Assembly (NCBI GenBank): GCA_964484185.1
Contig: CAZAEQ010000036.1
Span: forward strand, 1-43,411
DNA: 43,411 nt
Origin: F1-120-MAGs238 sp964484185
GTDB lineage: Bacteria > Planctomycetota > Phycisphaerae > Phycisphaerales > UBA1924
Direction: 5' to 3'
Shown: piece by piece, positions 33,842 through 42,181 of the stretch
Layout of the letters: the number at the start of each line of letters is the position of its first letter
How positions within the stretch are numbered: position 1 is the stretch's first letter
Notes under the pieces: model-generated
Seen by the model: the letters and a program-made list of their open reading frames with translations, nothing else
Database searches by the model: none
Told to the model about the DNA's origin: nothing
Translations under genes and position numbers: made by a program

Positions 33842-34108
33842 ATGCCAAAGGGTGAACATTTATCGAAGCATCAGCAGGGAATCGTCAATCGGTATTACTC
33901 GAATATCGATGGGATCACCGTGACGAAACTGCAGGAATTATCCTCAGAGATTTATCTTGCAAGTTCAGATAAGGTCAAAGACAAATTGTGGAAGAGTGTG
34001 GAGTTGTGGCTCGGCAAGACCTCGCTGGAGGCATCAGTGCGTCAGCGGGTTGTTGAGAAACGGGATCCGAAACTCTTGGCGGAGTTTGTGAACAAGCTTT
34101 CAAAGTGA
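33842..34108 (+). CDS. Small conserved-looking hypothetical protein
   Basis: I do not recognise a named family for this 88-residue helical protein. It begins MPKGEHLSKHQQGIVNRYYS and ends with KRDPKLLAEFVNKLSK. Charged residues are spread evenly and no signal peptide or membrane helix is seen. It lies 23 bases after recQ and 24 bases before the ROK gene on the same strand, so these three may form one transcript. Confidence 0.65.
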   Translation: MPKGEHLSKHQQGIVNRYYSNIDGITVTKLQELSSEIYLASSDKVKDKLWKSVELWLGKTSLEASVRQRVVEKRDPKLLAEFVNKLSK

Positions 34109-34132
34109 TTGGCAAAGTGATTGGAGCATTGA

Positions 34133-34981
34133 GTGAGTGTGCTGGGAATTGATATCGGCGGGACGAGCGTCAAGGTTGTCTGCGTTGAAGAGGGCGAAGT
34201 TGTCTGGGAGCGGCAGAGTGAGCGGTATGAGCGGCCGACGTTTCCGCAACTTGAAGCGAGCCTGGTGAAATGTCTGGATGGGTCAGAGGGTGAGGCCATT
34301 GGAATTTGTGCACCCGGCGCTTTTGACGCTTCACGCGGCGTGGTGACTGCATCGGCAAATATGCCGTGTCTGGTAGGAGTTGAATTGGCAGCGTGGATCA
34401 AGGGGCTTGCGGGCCAAGATGCGAAAGTTGTTGTTGAAACGGATGTGTACGCAACGGCGATGAGTATCTGGCGCGAGCGGTTTGGACGCGGGCGGATGTG
34501 TGTGATCGCGCTGGGGACTGGTGTGGGGATGAGTATTTTGACGGATGGCCAGCGGTTGTTGATCAACGGGAAGTCGTCCGGACATCTGGGGCAGATTGAT
34601 GTGACGCTTGATGATGTGGCGCCGGTGGTTGGGACTGATGGTGGCAAGGGTGGGCTCGAGGGCTATATTGGATTGGCCGCGTTGCGGGCGAGATATGGCG
34701 ATGATGTAGAAGGATCGATTGCGGTGATGGATGAAAAATCGCCGCCGCTGCGGGCGCTGGCGCGGGCGATTCGGATTGTGCATGCGATCTATCGGCCGGA
34801 TGAGATTGTGCTGGCTGGCGGCGTGGGGATTTTGCTCAAGGCAGCGTCAAAGCCGCTTGGGAATTTGATTTCGGATGGGCTTACGAATCTGGCGCGGCCG
34901 CAATGGAAACTGCGATTTGCGGGGAGTGCGTTTCATGCCGCACGCGGGGTTGCGATGCTGGCGAGTGAAAGTCAAGCGTGA
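34133..34981 (+). CDS. ROK family protein (sugar kinase-like)
   Basis: This 282-residue actin-like-fold protein has the phosphate-1 motif GIDIGGTSVK at the N-terminus, then a catalytic-Asp position in VVVETDVYATAM, the phosphate-2 loop VIALGTGVGMSI and the C-terminal IVLAGGV. ROK kinases phosphorylate glucose and other hexoses. The zinc-binding CxCGxxGCxE motif of classical ROK proteins is replaced by TDGGKGGLEGY, so the specificity may differ. A GTG start at 34133 is used; a second GTG at 34139 is possible. Its end overlaps the convergent membrane protein gene by ten bases. Confidence 0.8.
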   Translation: MSVLGIDIGGTSVKVVCVEEGEVVWERQSERYERPTFPQLEASLVKCLDGSEGEAIGICAPGAFDASRGVVTASANMPCLVGVELAAWIKGLAGQDAKVVVETDVYATAMSIWRERFGRGRMCVIALGTGVGMSILTDGQRLLINGKSSGHLGQIDVTLDDVAPVVGTDGGKGGLEGYIGLAALRARYGDDVEGSIAVMDEKSPPLRALARAIRIVHAIYRPDEIVLAGGVGILLKAASKPLGNLISDGLTNLARPQWKLRFAGSAFHAARGVAMLASESQA

Positions 34982-35700
34982 AGCGGAGCCCGTTTGAATT
35001 TCCGATAGACGAAAATGCCAATCACGAGGCCCAGGACAATGCCGATTAACTGACCGATTGCGCCGGCTCGGTTAGCGACTTTGGTAGTTGGTGCGACTGG
35101 ATGGAACTCGGCTCCGCGATCAAAGCGGAAGCTGTCGTTGATCGCGTCGAAGTCCGGAGACAAATTGGCGAACTGGTCTTCTAGGGCGTAGCTATTGATC
35201 TGAATGATTGATTCCTCGCCAAAATTGCCGATGCTGAGGTATTTGATTTTCGTGCCCGCCGGATCTGTCATCGTCACGCTCATCGACATGCGATTGCGAG
35301 CACGATCTATGGTCCATCGATCAGCCGCCTTTATGTCGCTCGTGAGATCCGAGAGGTCTTTGCTGATTTGGCGAGTTGCCTTGGCAGTTTCAGCCGCACC
35401 AAACATCTTTTCAATAGTGTCGTAATTAGCTCCTTTGAGGCGAATATTAGTTTCCTGGATCAGGATGTAGGGCGGGGTAAGCGGATTCTCCGGGTCTTTG
35501 GAGAATACAGCCACGTATTGAAAGTTGCGGCCTTTGATGCGCTCGGCAGCGAAATCGTTGATTGACTTGAGATCGGCATCGCTAGCCTTAGTCCAACCGG
35601 GAGGCAGAGTTATTGAGAAACGACGAGCCGTATCGCGATACTCATCGGCGATGGCGATGATCGGGAAGAATAGGGAGAGGATGATGGCAACCTGTTTCAT
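34972..35700 (-). CDS. Hypothetical exported membrane-anchored protein
   Basis: The family is not recognised. The ATG at 35700 gives a signal peptide with hydrophobic core VAIILSLFFPIIAIAD. The mature domain begins EYRDTARRFSITLPPGWTK, a sequence seen at the start of many small secreted PsbP/DUF1795-like domains. A membrane helix (AIGQLIGIVLGLVIGIFVYRKF) ends the protein, leaving a short basic tail. The soluble domain would face the periplasm. The upstream part of the open frame to 35733 is not needed. It is convergent with the ROK gene. Confidence 0.68.
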   Translation of the reverse strand: MKQVAIILSLFFPIIAIADEYRDTARRFSITLPPGWTKASDADLKSINDFAAERIKGRNFQYVAVFSKDPENPLTPPYILIQETNIRLKGANYDTIEKMFGAAETAKATRQISKDLSDLTSDIKAADRWTIDRARNRMSMSVTMTDPAGTKIKYLSIGNFGEESIIQINSYALEDQFANLSPDFDAINDSFRFDRGAEFHPVAPTTKVANRAGAIGQLIGIVLGLVIGIFVYRKFKRAPLHA

Positions 35701-35730
35701 GGGTGGGCAGAGAGGGAGAGAGGCGAAACC

Positions 35731-35749
35731 CACCGCCTATGAGGCGGTG
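35731..35749. repeat. 8-bp hairpin in the intergenic gap
   Basis: CACCGCCT (35731-35738) and AGGCGGTG (35742-35749) form a perfect stem around ATG. It lies between the membrane-protein start and the S9 peptidase stop, where a leader or terminator role is possible. Confidence 0.5.
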
Positions 35750-35779
35750 CCACTTCCAAAACACGCTGCAAAACAACGA

Positions 35780-35795
35780 GTCCGCTTTCGCGGAC
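35780..35795 (-). terminator. Terminator-like hairpin of the S9 peptidase gene
   Basis: GTCCGC (35780-35785) and GCGGAC (35790-35795) form a 6-bp stem around a four-base loop. On the minus strand it is followed by TCGTTGTTTTG. It lies about 16 bases past the peptidase stop. Confidence 0.6.
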
Positions 35796-35810
35796 CCGTT
35801 GCAGGTTTAA

Positions 35811-38003
35811 CTACTTATCCAACATGCCGAGTTGCGACATGATGAAGATGCGGGTATCGACCTGATCGCGGAGGCGGAGGTTCAGAGGCTTTCCCTGACC
35901 ATGGCCGGCTTCGCGGTCAACCCAGAGGATGACCGGTGCTTCCTTTGGATCACTTGCCGTGGCGGCCTGCATTGCTGCCGCCATCTTGCGAGCGTGGAGC
36001 GGGTGCACGCGCGTGTCGTTTTCACCAGCAGTGAACATGATCGCGGGGTACTTCACGCCCTTCTTGATGTTGTGGTACGGCGAATAGGCCTTGATCCAGC
36101 TATATGCATCCATGCTTGAATCGGCATCGCCGTATTCGGGGACCCAGTAGCGGGCCATGAGGAAGTGCTGGTAGCGGACCATGTCCAGGAGTGGGACCTG
36201 GCAGATGATGCACTTAAAGAGGTCGGGGCGCTGCGTCATCATCGCTCCCATGAGCAGGCCGCCGTTTGAGCCGCCGGTTGTCGCGAGCTTTTGTGAGCTG
36301 GTGTATTTTTCAGCGATGAGGAATTCGGCCGCGGCGATCATGTCGTCGAAGACGTTCTGCTTCTGAGCGAGCATGCCGCTCTCGTGCCAGTTTTTGCCGT
36401 ACTCGCCGCCGCCGCGGAGATTGGGAACTGCGTAGACGCCGCCGGCTTCGATCCATGGGAAGAGGGTCGCGGAGAAACCGGGCTGCATGGAAATGTTGAA
36501 GCCGCCGTAGCCGGTGAGGATGGTGGGGTTGTTGCCGTCGAGCTTCAGGCCCTTTTTGTGGACGATGAACATGGTGACGGGCGTGCCGTCTTTGCTCTTG
36601 TAGGTGACTTGCTTCACTTCGGCGAGCGTGGGGTCTACCGGGACTTCGGGGCGTTCCCAAAGTTCTGGCGTCGCGGTTGGCTTGGCGAGGTCGACGCGGA
36701 AGATTGAGGACGGGTAGTTGTAGCTGGTGAACGAGAGGTATGCCTCAGTGCGGTCCTCTTCGGTCGCGACGCCAGCGGAGCCGACTTCTTGTGGGAGCTT
36801 GAGAGCGCCGAGTTTCTTGCCCTGCATGTTGAAGAGCTCAATCTTGGTCATCGCCTTATTGAGATAGTCTGCAACGATGACGCCCTTGGCGATGCCGATG
36901 CTTGTGAGCACGGCGGTCTTGTTTTCAGGGATGCACTCTTTCCAATTGGACTTGCTTGGATTATTGAGATCGACTGCCCAGACCTTGTAGTTTGGAGCTT
37001 CGTGGTTGGTCTGCATGTAGAGCGTGTCGCCGACGATGGGACCGTTAAAAGTTGCATCTGCGCCGACAGAGATTTCAGTCTTGTAGAACTCGCCGGTCTT
37101 GAACCAGCGCTCAAGGTTGATAACCCAGATGTCGTTGGAGCTTGTGCCGGTCCAGTAAGTAAGTACCATCCATTTGGCATCTTTGTCGATGTTGGCGCCG
37201 GGACCCCAGGTGGTTGCAAGCTTGGGATTCTCTTCTGGAGTGTATTGAGCGAAAAGCAGTTTGTCGGTGCTTTCGGGTGTTCCGAGCTTGTGAAACTTGA
37301 TGTTGCTGGAATAGGGATTCTTCACATCGGCGAGGCGCTGATAGAAGAAGCCTGTGCCATCGGGGAGCCATTCCACGCCGCCGGCCTTGCCGGGAATCTC
37401 ATCTGACAGCTTCTTACCCGTCTCGACATCCATCAGATAGATTGTTGTATTTTCATCGCCTTTGCGGTAGGTTCCGTAGGCGAGGAGTTTGCCATCCTGG
37501 CTCGGCCAGGTGCCTGAGAGCGTCGTGAGACCATCGGCATCGATTTTGGTTGGGTCGATCAGAAGTTTGGATGTGCCCTTGTAACCATCGCGGTAATAGA
37601 GGATGGCCTGGTTTTGTGTGCCTTCGCGTTTGGTGAAGAAGTAGCGATTGCCGCGTACTGTGGGGGTTGATACTGAACCGATCTCCATGAGTGGCCGGAG
37701 CCCGGCTTCGATCTTGCTGCGACCGGGGAGATTGTCAAGGAGCGAGCGTGTGTAGGCGTTCTGCGCATCGGTCCAAGCGGCAACTTCGTCGTTGACCTTG
37801 CCCATCTGCTTGGGATCAGAGTTGTCACCTTCAAGCCAGCGATAGGGATCGGTGAGTTGAGTGCCGTGAAGTGTGTCTGTCACCGGGCGCTCCGCCGTTG
37901 CAGGCATGGACTTTCTGGGAGTCGCACAGGCGACGAGAAAGAGAGCACCGACTGCGAGCAGCAGTGCTTTGGGGCGAGCGGGAAAAGAGACGTTGATCTG
38001 CAT
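35811..38003 (-). CDS. Prolyl oligopeptidase family serine peptidase (S9A), lipoprotein
   Basis: This 730-residue peptidase cleaves after proline in short peptides. The ATG at 38003, with CGGAG upstream, gives a signal peptide ending FLVAC (lipobox), so it is probably an envelope lipoprotein. The N-terminal part (TDPYRWLEGDNSDP) opens a seven-bladed propeller that gates the active site. The C-terminal alpha/beta-hydrolase domain shows the nucleophile TGGSNGGLLMGAM, the Asp region TAGENDTRVHPLHA and the catalytic His in REAGHGQGKP. The open frame extends upstream to 38258 but has no signal-like features. Confidence 0.95.
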   Translation of the reverse strand: MQINVSFPARPKALLLAVGALFLVACATPRKSMPATAERPVTDTLHGTQLTDPYRWLEGDNSDPKQMGKVNDEVAAWTDAQNAYTRSLLDNLPGRSKIEAGLRPLMEIGSVSTPTVRGNRYFFTKREGTQNQAILYYRDGYKGTSKLLIDPTKIDADGLTTLSGTWPSQDGKLLAYGTYRKGDENTTIYLMDVETGKKLSDEIPGKAGGVEWLPDGTGFFYQRLADVKNPYSSNIKFHKLGTPESTDKLLFAQYTPEENPKLATTWGPGANIDKDAKWMVLTYWTGTSSNDIWVINLERWFKTGEFYKTEISVGADATFNGPIVGDTLYMQTNHEAPNYKVWAVDLNNPSKSNWKECIPENKTAVLTSIGIAKGVIVADYLNKAMTKIELFNMQGKKLGALKLPQEVGSAGVATEEDRTEAYLSFTSYNYPSSIFRVDLAKPTATPELWERPEVPVDPTLAEVKQVTYKSKDGTPVTMFIVHKKGLKLDGNNPTILTGYGGFNISMQPGFSATLFPWIEAGGVYAVPNLRGGGEYGKNWHESGMLAQKQNVFDDMIAAAEFLIAEKYTSSQKLATTGGSNGGLLMGAMMTQRPDLFKCIICQVPLLDMVRYQHFLMARYWVPEYGDADSSMDAYSWIKAYSPYHNIKKGVKYPAIMFTAGENDTRVHPLHARKMAAAMQAATASDPKEAPVILWVDREAGHGQGKPLNLRLRDQVDTRIFIMSQLGMLDK

Positions 38004-38151
38004 GAGGAAACTCCGAGTGCGCGTTGGTTTGGATAGATGATACCAGCATTTGATCGCCGAGGTTTGGTTTTGTGCGGTACCGGACGAAAATATGGCGCAG
38101 GATGTCCGATGCTGGATTTTGAAGGAATAAGAGGGGTTTTGACGCTGCTTT

Positions 38152-39306
38152 TCAACAGCCTTGCGCGAAGGCAGCGACAAAATCGAGGTAGTCGAAGAAA
38201 TCGATGATTGAGTCGCGGTTGAAATCGGCGGATGGGTCGGAATCGGCGAAGGCGGCAACGAAGTCGAGGTAATCGAAGAAGTCGACTATGCCATCGTTGT
38301 TGAAGTCGCCGAGGCAGGGCGGCGGGCCGAGGGTCCAGGTTTCCAAGGTGGGGCCACCGGGAATACTTGAACCACCAAACATGACGACTTCATTGCGTGA
38401 AATGTCGTATGCCATTGAATGCGAGACGCGTGGGGAGGGACTGAGTCCGAGACGGGGCGACCAAATCGTGCCGTTCCACTCCCACGTGTCATTCACGTAA
38501 ACACCACCTGACAATCCACCAAATAGAACAGTTACTGAGCGAGCAGCGTCATAAACAAGCGGGAAATACGTTCGTGGCGCAGGTCCAGTAGTCGCTACTT
38601 CCAGCCATGACTCGCCATTCCATTCCCAAGTGTCACCAATGGGCCCATTGGAAGTTGCGCCACCAAAAAGTACGATGACTTGTCGTGCTGAGTCGTACGA
38701 CATTCCGTGGCCGCGGCGTGGCGAAGGGCCGCTTACTTGCATCTGTGACCATGCGGATCCATTCCATCCCCAAGTTTCGCCATTCAATGTGCCTGCGTTG
38801 CCTCCAAAGAGGACGGTGAGATTGCGAGCTGTATCGTGCGCCATCGCGTGAAGATCGCGCGGAGATGGACCAATTACCAATCGTTGTGACCAGGTTGAAC
38901 CGTTCCATTCCCAAGTCTCGTTGTTCAGACCGCCAGCCGCCAGTCCACCAAAGAGCAAGGTGCGAGACGACGTGGTTTCGTATGCGAGTGCTGCATTGGT
39001 TCGTTGTGTCGGCCCCGCGATTGAACGAGCAGTCCAAGACGTGCCGCTACGTTCCCAAGTTCCCGTACCCGCGAAACACACCGTTACATTTCGGTCTGAG
39101 TCATATGAAATCGGGCCGCTCACCTGCGGCGTGATCGCACTTAGAGGTTGCGACCAGCCTGCTTCGTCCAATTGCCATGTGTCGTTGAAAGGGAAGAAGG
39201 AAAGTGAATCTCCGCCGAAGATAAGCGCATTGTCGCGTGTCGTGTCGTAGATCATTGCAGATGCCACACGTGCGGGCGGCCCCGCTATACTACGCGCTGA
39301 GTCCAA
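38152..39306 (-). CDS. Kelch-repeat protein with C-terminal dockerin-like repeats, downstream half of a split gene
   Basis: This 384-residue frame carries about seven kelch-type repeats of 50 residues, with DTWEWNG, VLFGG and GPSPR as fixed points. They are followed by two dockerin-like EF-hand segments, GDFNNDGIVDFFDYLDFV and DFNRDSIIDFFDYLDFV, and a final Cys. The first residues repeat the segment QRVVAGPPAR of the upstream frame. The two frames overlap at 39285-39306 and join smoothly if two bases (TA or GT) are removed from CGCGTAGTATAGCG. The start codon given here (TTG) is therefore probably artificial. The protein is likely secreted; its binding partner is unknown. Confidence 0.82.
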   Translation of the reverse strand: MDSARSIAGPPARVASAMIYDTTRDNALIFGGDSLSFFPFNDTWQLDEAGWSQPLSAITPQVSGPISYDSDRNVTVCFAGTGTWERSGTSWTARSIAGPTQRTNAALAYETTSSRTLLFGGLAAGGLNNETWEWNGSTWSQRLVIGPSPRDLHAMAHDTARNLTVLFGGNAGTLNGETWGWNGSAWSQMQVSGPSPRRGHGMSYDSARQVIVLFGGATSNGPIGDTWEWNGESWLEVATTGPAPRTYFPLVYDAARSVTVLFGGLSGGVYVNDTWEWNGTIWSPRLGLSPSPRVSHSMAYDISRNEVVMFGGSSIPGGPTLETWTLGPPPCLGDFNNDGIVDFFDYLDFVAAFADSDPSADFNRDSIIDFFDYLDFVAAFAQGC

Positions 39307-40148
39307 GCATTCCCATCAAATTCCCAGGTATCGTTGAGCGGATCGGCGGGAGTGCGATAACCGCCGAAGATCACCGTGACATGCCTGTCGCTGTCGTAGC
39401 TGGCACTGTGGTATGCTCGGCGCGGGGCGCCAGTGACCAGACGCTGCGTCCAGGAAGCTCCATTCCATTCCCAAGTCTGATCAATTGTCCCTCCGGACGC
39501 CGCAAAGCCGCCAAAGAGCACTGTGATGGCACGATCAGAGTCGTACGCCATCGCGTGACCGTAGCGAGTCGCCGGACTTGCGACCATGCGCCTGGTCCAG
39601 GCCTGACCATTCCATTCCCAAGTCTCGTTGTTCGTGGTTGGTGTTGTGCCTACAAACCCGCCATATAGAACAGTGACATGCCGCGCCGAGTCGTAGACCA
39701 TCTGGTGATAGGCACGAGCCGATGGTCCAGTGACATTTCGATTCAACCAGGAAGCACCATTCCACTCCCAAGTATCTCCGAAAACCATGCCCGGGCCGGA
39801 ATCGGTATAGCGGCCGCCGAAAAGAACAACGACGCCCCGCTCGGAATCAAACACCATCGCGTGCGCTTCCCGCGGAGAAGGTCCAGCGACCTGACGTTGC
39901 GACCATCGATTTCCATTCCATTCCCAAGTTTCACCAAGCGTGGCGTTGTTGAAACCACCGAAGAGAACTGCCATGCCGCGTGAAGAATCAAAAGCCATCG
40001 CGTGACTACTGCGGGTGGATGGTTGAAATCCAGACCATTCAACTTGTTGGGCGCAGGCAGCGGGCTGGTAGAAACTCGATGCGGCACACGCGAGCAGTGC
40101 TGCGAAACACTTCAAGTTAGGTTTCAAGATGGAAACTCGGTTGGTCAT
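39285..40148 (-). CDS. Kelch-repeat protein, upstream half of a split gene
   Basis: This 287-residue frame begins with a signal peptide (LKCFAALLACAASSFYQPAACAQQ) and carries five kelch-type repeats of the pattern HAMAYDSDRAITVLFGG...ETWEWNGxxWxQR. It ends in a stop directly after AWTQRVV, where every other repeat continues with GPSPR-like sequence. The next frame begins within the last bases and continues the repeats and the dockerin-like tail. Joined, the protein has about twelve repeats and about 660 residues, consistent with one or two beta-propellers. The frameshift may be an assembly error or real. Confidence 0.85.
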   Translation of the reverse strand: MTNRVSILKPNLKCFAALLACAASSFYQPAACAQQVEWSGFQPSTRSSHAMAFDSSRGMAVLFGGFNNATLGETWEWNGNRWSQRQVAGPSPREAHAMVFDSERGVVVLFGGRYTDSGPGMVFGDTWEWNGASWLNRNVTGPSARAYHQMVYDSARHVTVLYGGFVGTTPTTNNETWEWNGQAWTRRMVASPATRYGHAMAYDSDRAITVLFGGFAASGGTIDQTWEWNGASWTQRLVTGAPRRAYHSASYDSDRHVTVIFGGYRTPADPLNDTWEFDGNAWTQRVV

Positions 40149-40302
40149 GGGGCGTTCTCCGTGAACTGTCGACTCTGGGTTCTATTGCCGCTCGTTATAC
40201 CGCCCTATCAATGTGCGGTTGCAATTGAGGGTTATCAAGACGCTGTTTTGACTTAATAGCCGCTCTTCCAAGCCTTCTGGTCGATTTTGATCCAGTTATT
40301 GA

Positions 40303-40995
40303 TCACAGCAGCGTGCGCAATACTTCACTCGCCTTGCCGCGGAGCCGGTGCTGATAAAGGTCGCTGACCGGCGTGTCTTCGAGGTTGATCTCCACGCTAA
40401 CTGCACCAGCGGCGACTGCGATTCGTGGCAGATCCGCGGCGGGATACACCACACCTGAAGTTCCTATGCTGACTATCAGATCGGCCTGAGCGAGGGCCTG
40501 CTCGGCTCGATGCACGACTCTGTAATTGAGTTCATCTTCAAACCAGATGATGTCCGGTCGGAGGTATTCGCCGCACGTGCACTTACGCGAGGTGATCGGG
40601 ACTGCAAGGTCTAATCGCGCTGTTCGCTCGGCATCACAGCGGACGCGCCAGAGTGAACCGTGGAGTTCAATAATGTCGCTCGCACCAGCGCGAGTTTGCA
40701 GCCCATCGATATTCTGCGTGATGATCTTGGTTTCTGGTTTCTCTTTTTGAATCTGAGCGATAATGCGATGGCCGGCATTTGGCTCACTCGCCGCAACCGC
40801 AGCTCTTCGCTTATCGTGGAAGTCCCAGACTTTTTCAGGATCGCGATCGAAAGCTCGCTGGCAGGCGAAGTCTTCGTAGTTGTACTGGCCCCATATGCCG
40901 CCGTAGCCGCGGTATGTTGGGATTCCGCTTTCGGCGGAGAGGCCAGCGCCAGTGAAGAAGACGATGCGATCGAAGTTGGAGAAATGGATGGGCAT
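40303..40995 (-). CDS. cobB: NAD-dependent protein deacylase, class III sirtuin (CobB-like)
   Basis: This protein of about 230 residues removes acetyl or other acyl groups from lysines using NAD. The NAD-binding motif is FFTGAGLSAESGIPTYRG, followed by ITQNIDGLQTRAG and the catalytic His in IIELHGSLWRVRC. The C-terminal IVSIGTSGVVYPAADLP is typical of class III. In the acyl-pocket motif the usual Tyr is replaced by His (WDFHDKRRAAV) while Arg is kept. Only three cysteines are seen in the zinc region. The start is set at the ATG at 40995; a GTG at 41016 would overlap the upstream gene. It lies 7 bases after the thioredoxin-like gene. Confidence 0.92.
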   Translation of the reverse strand: MPIHFSNFDRIVFFTGAGLSAESGIPTYRGYGGIWGQYNYEDFACQRAFDRDPEKVWDFHDKRRAAVAASEPNAGHRIIAQIQKEKPETKIITQNIDGLQTRAGASDIIELHGSLWRVRCDAERTARLDLAVPITSRKCTCGEYLRPDIIWFEDELNYRVVHRAEQALAQADLIVSIGTSGVVYPAADLPRIAVAAGAVSVEINLEDTPVSDLYQHRLRGKASEVLRTLL

Positions 40996-41002
40996 GACGT
41001 GT

Positions 41003-41638
41003 TCAGGTCCAACCACGTAGAGCTTTTGCGAGGACTTGATTGAGTTCGATAGTTTGTTCTGGAGACATGGTTCCGACGAACTGAGCTCTCAGCGCGCCGC
41101 GATTGTCGAAGATCAATATGCTGGGGACCAGGGGAATCTGGCGGAGCCATGTCTTGTGAGAACCATCGACATAAGCAAGCGGGAGGTTTTTCTGCGTAGG
41201 CTTCAGCTCGGTTGGGCTTGCGGTGTCAATCTGGATTCCTGCAACGACGATCGCAGTATTTTTGTACTGCGCAGCCAGTGCATCGAATTCCGGCAAGCGT
41301 TCCTCGCACATGGAACACGCGCCACCCAGCGCGATGAGCACTGTTGCAGCGCGGCCGTCAGCGAAACTAAGCAAATTGTGTTCCAGGTTCGGAATTGGGC
41401 TCTTATCGCGGCCAAGTGCAACGAGCGACGGCACCGTTTCTCCGACCAAAAGCCCCGATGGCCCGTGCGATTGCGGAACGTTGGCTAACTGGGCCCGCAG
41501 GTCCTTGACCTGACCTGCGAGCTTTACAACCAGCACACAAAGTACTACACAGGCGACACTTACGAACATCGCAAAGACCTTCATGGTAAACGATACCGAC
41601 CGGGAATCAGGTTGACCTGCATTGTTGGATTCAGACAA
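41003..41638 (-). CDS. Membrane-anchored thioredoxin-like protein (TlpA/AhpC-TSA type)
   Basis: This protein of about 211 residues has an N-terminal membrane helix (VFAMFVSVACVVLCVLVVKL) followed by a periplasmic thioredoxin-fold domain. The domain has the GETVPSL opening, the redox CxxC in GGACSMCEERLPEFDAL and the cis-Pro region QIPLVPSILIFDN. It is likely to reduce or oxidise disulphides outside the cytoplasm. The TTG at 41638 is preceded by GAAGGGG and gives a 20-residue cytoplasmic tail; an ATG at 41584 at the helix start and a GTG at 41776 are alternatives. Its role with the adjoining sirtuin is unclear. Confidence 0.82.
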   Translation of the reverse strand: MSESNNAGQPDSRSVSFTMKVFAMFVSVACVVLCVLVVKLAGQVKDLRAQLANVPQSHGPSGLLVGETVPSLVALGRDKSPIPNLEHNLLSFADGRAATVLIALGGACSMCEERLPEFDALAAQYKNTAIVVAGIQIDTASPTELKPTQKNLPLAYVDGSHKTWLRQIPLVPSILIFDNRGALRAQFVGTMSPEQTIELNQVLAKALRGWT

Positions 41639-41794
41639 GGAAACCCCTTCCTGTTCTAGATCGGCAATTGTTGCTCGTGCCAGCGAGTTCCTCTTGCAGA
41701 AGTTCGACACTTCATTGTATGATGAACCCGGAGGCGTTGACCCTGGCACGTGCCCAGGTGCGCAATGCCTGCTCACAATCTTAAGAGGTGCATC

Positions 41795-42040
41795 ATGAAG
41801 AAAGTTGCTTCACGTGTTGGACTGCTCGCTTTCGCAGCCGTGGTATGCGGCGTGGCTGGCCTGGGGGCTCAGGCGCTTGCTGCTGGCGGCGGCGGTGGCG
41901 GAAGCCCTTGTGGACCTCGCAATTGCCTTGATGTGTGGCGCCCTGTGATCTGCAGCAACGGTGTTGTCTACAGCAATTCCTGTTATGCATCTCGCGCGTG
42001 TGCAACCGGCTGCGTGCCATATGGCGCTGACATTCGCTGA
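41795..42040 (+). CDS. Small secreted Kazal-like Cys-rich protein
   Basis: This 81-residue protein has a signal peptide (RVGLLAFAAVVCGVAGLGAQALA) and a Gly linker. A compact domain of six cysteines follows: SPCGPRNCLDVWRPVICSNG, then VVYSNSCYASRACATGCVPYG. The series C...PV-C-x-x-G-x-x-Y-x-N-x-C matches the core pattern of Kazal-type serine protease inhibitors. A protease-inhibitor role is therefore possible but unproven. The ATG at 41795 has AAGAGGTG upstream. It has its own terminator and is not in an operon. Confidence 0.75.
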   Translation: MKKVASRVGLLAFAAVVCGVAGLGAQALAAGGGGGGSPCGPRNCLDVWRPVICSNGVVYSNSCYASRACATGCVPYGADIR

Positions 42041-42082
42041 TTGATTCGAAGGTTTGTTGTTGTTTGATTGAATAACACTCAG

Positions 42083-42118
42083 GCGTTCCCTTGCATTGCA
42101 GCATGGGAACGCTTTTTT
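42083..42118 (+). terminator. Intrinsic terminator of the Kazal-like gene
   Basis: GCGTTCCC (42083-42090) and GGGAACGC (42105-42112) form a perfect 8-bp stem with a 14-base loop, followed by six T. It is 43 bases past the stop. Confidence 0.9.
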
Positions 42119-42181
42119 ATGTTGCAATACATGCCGTCAGCGGCGGGCAGGTTTGCACAATGCGAAGATACTCACGAGCGG

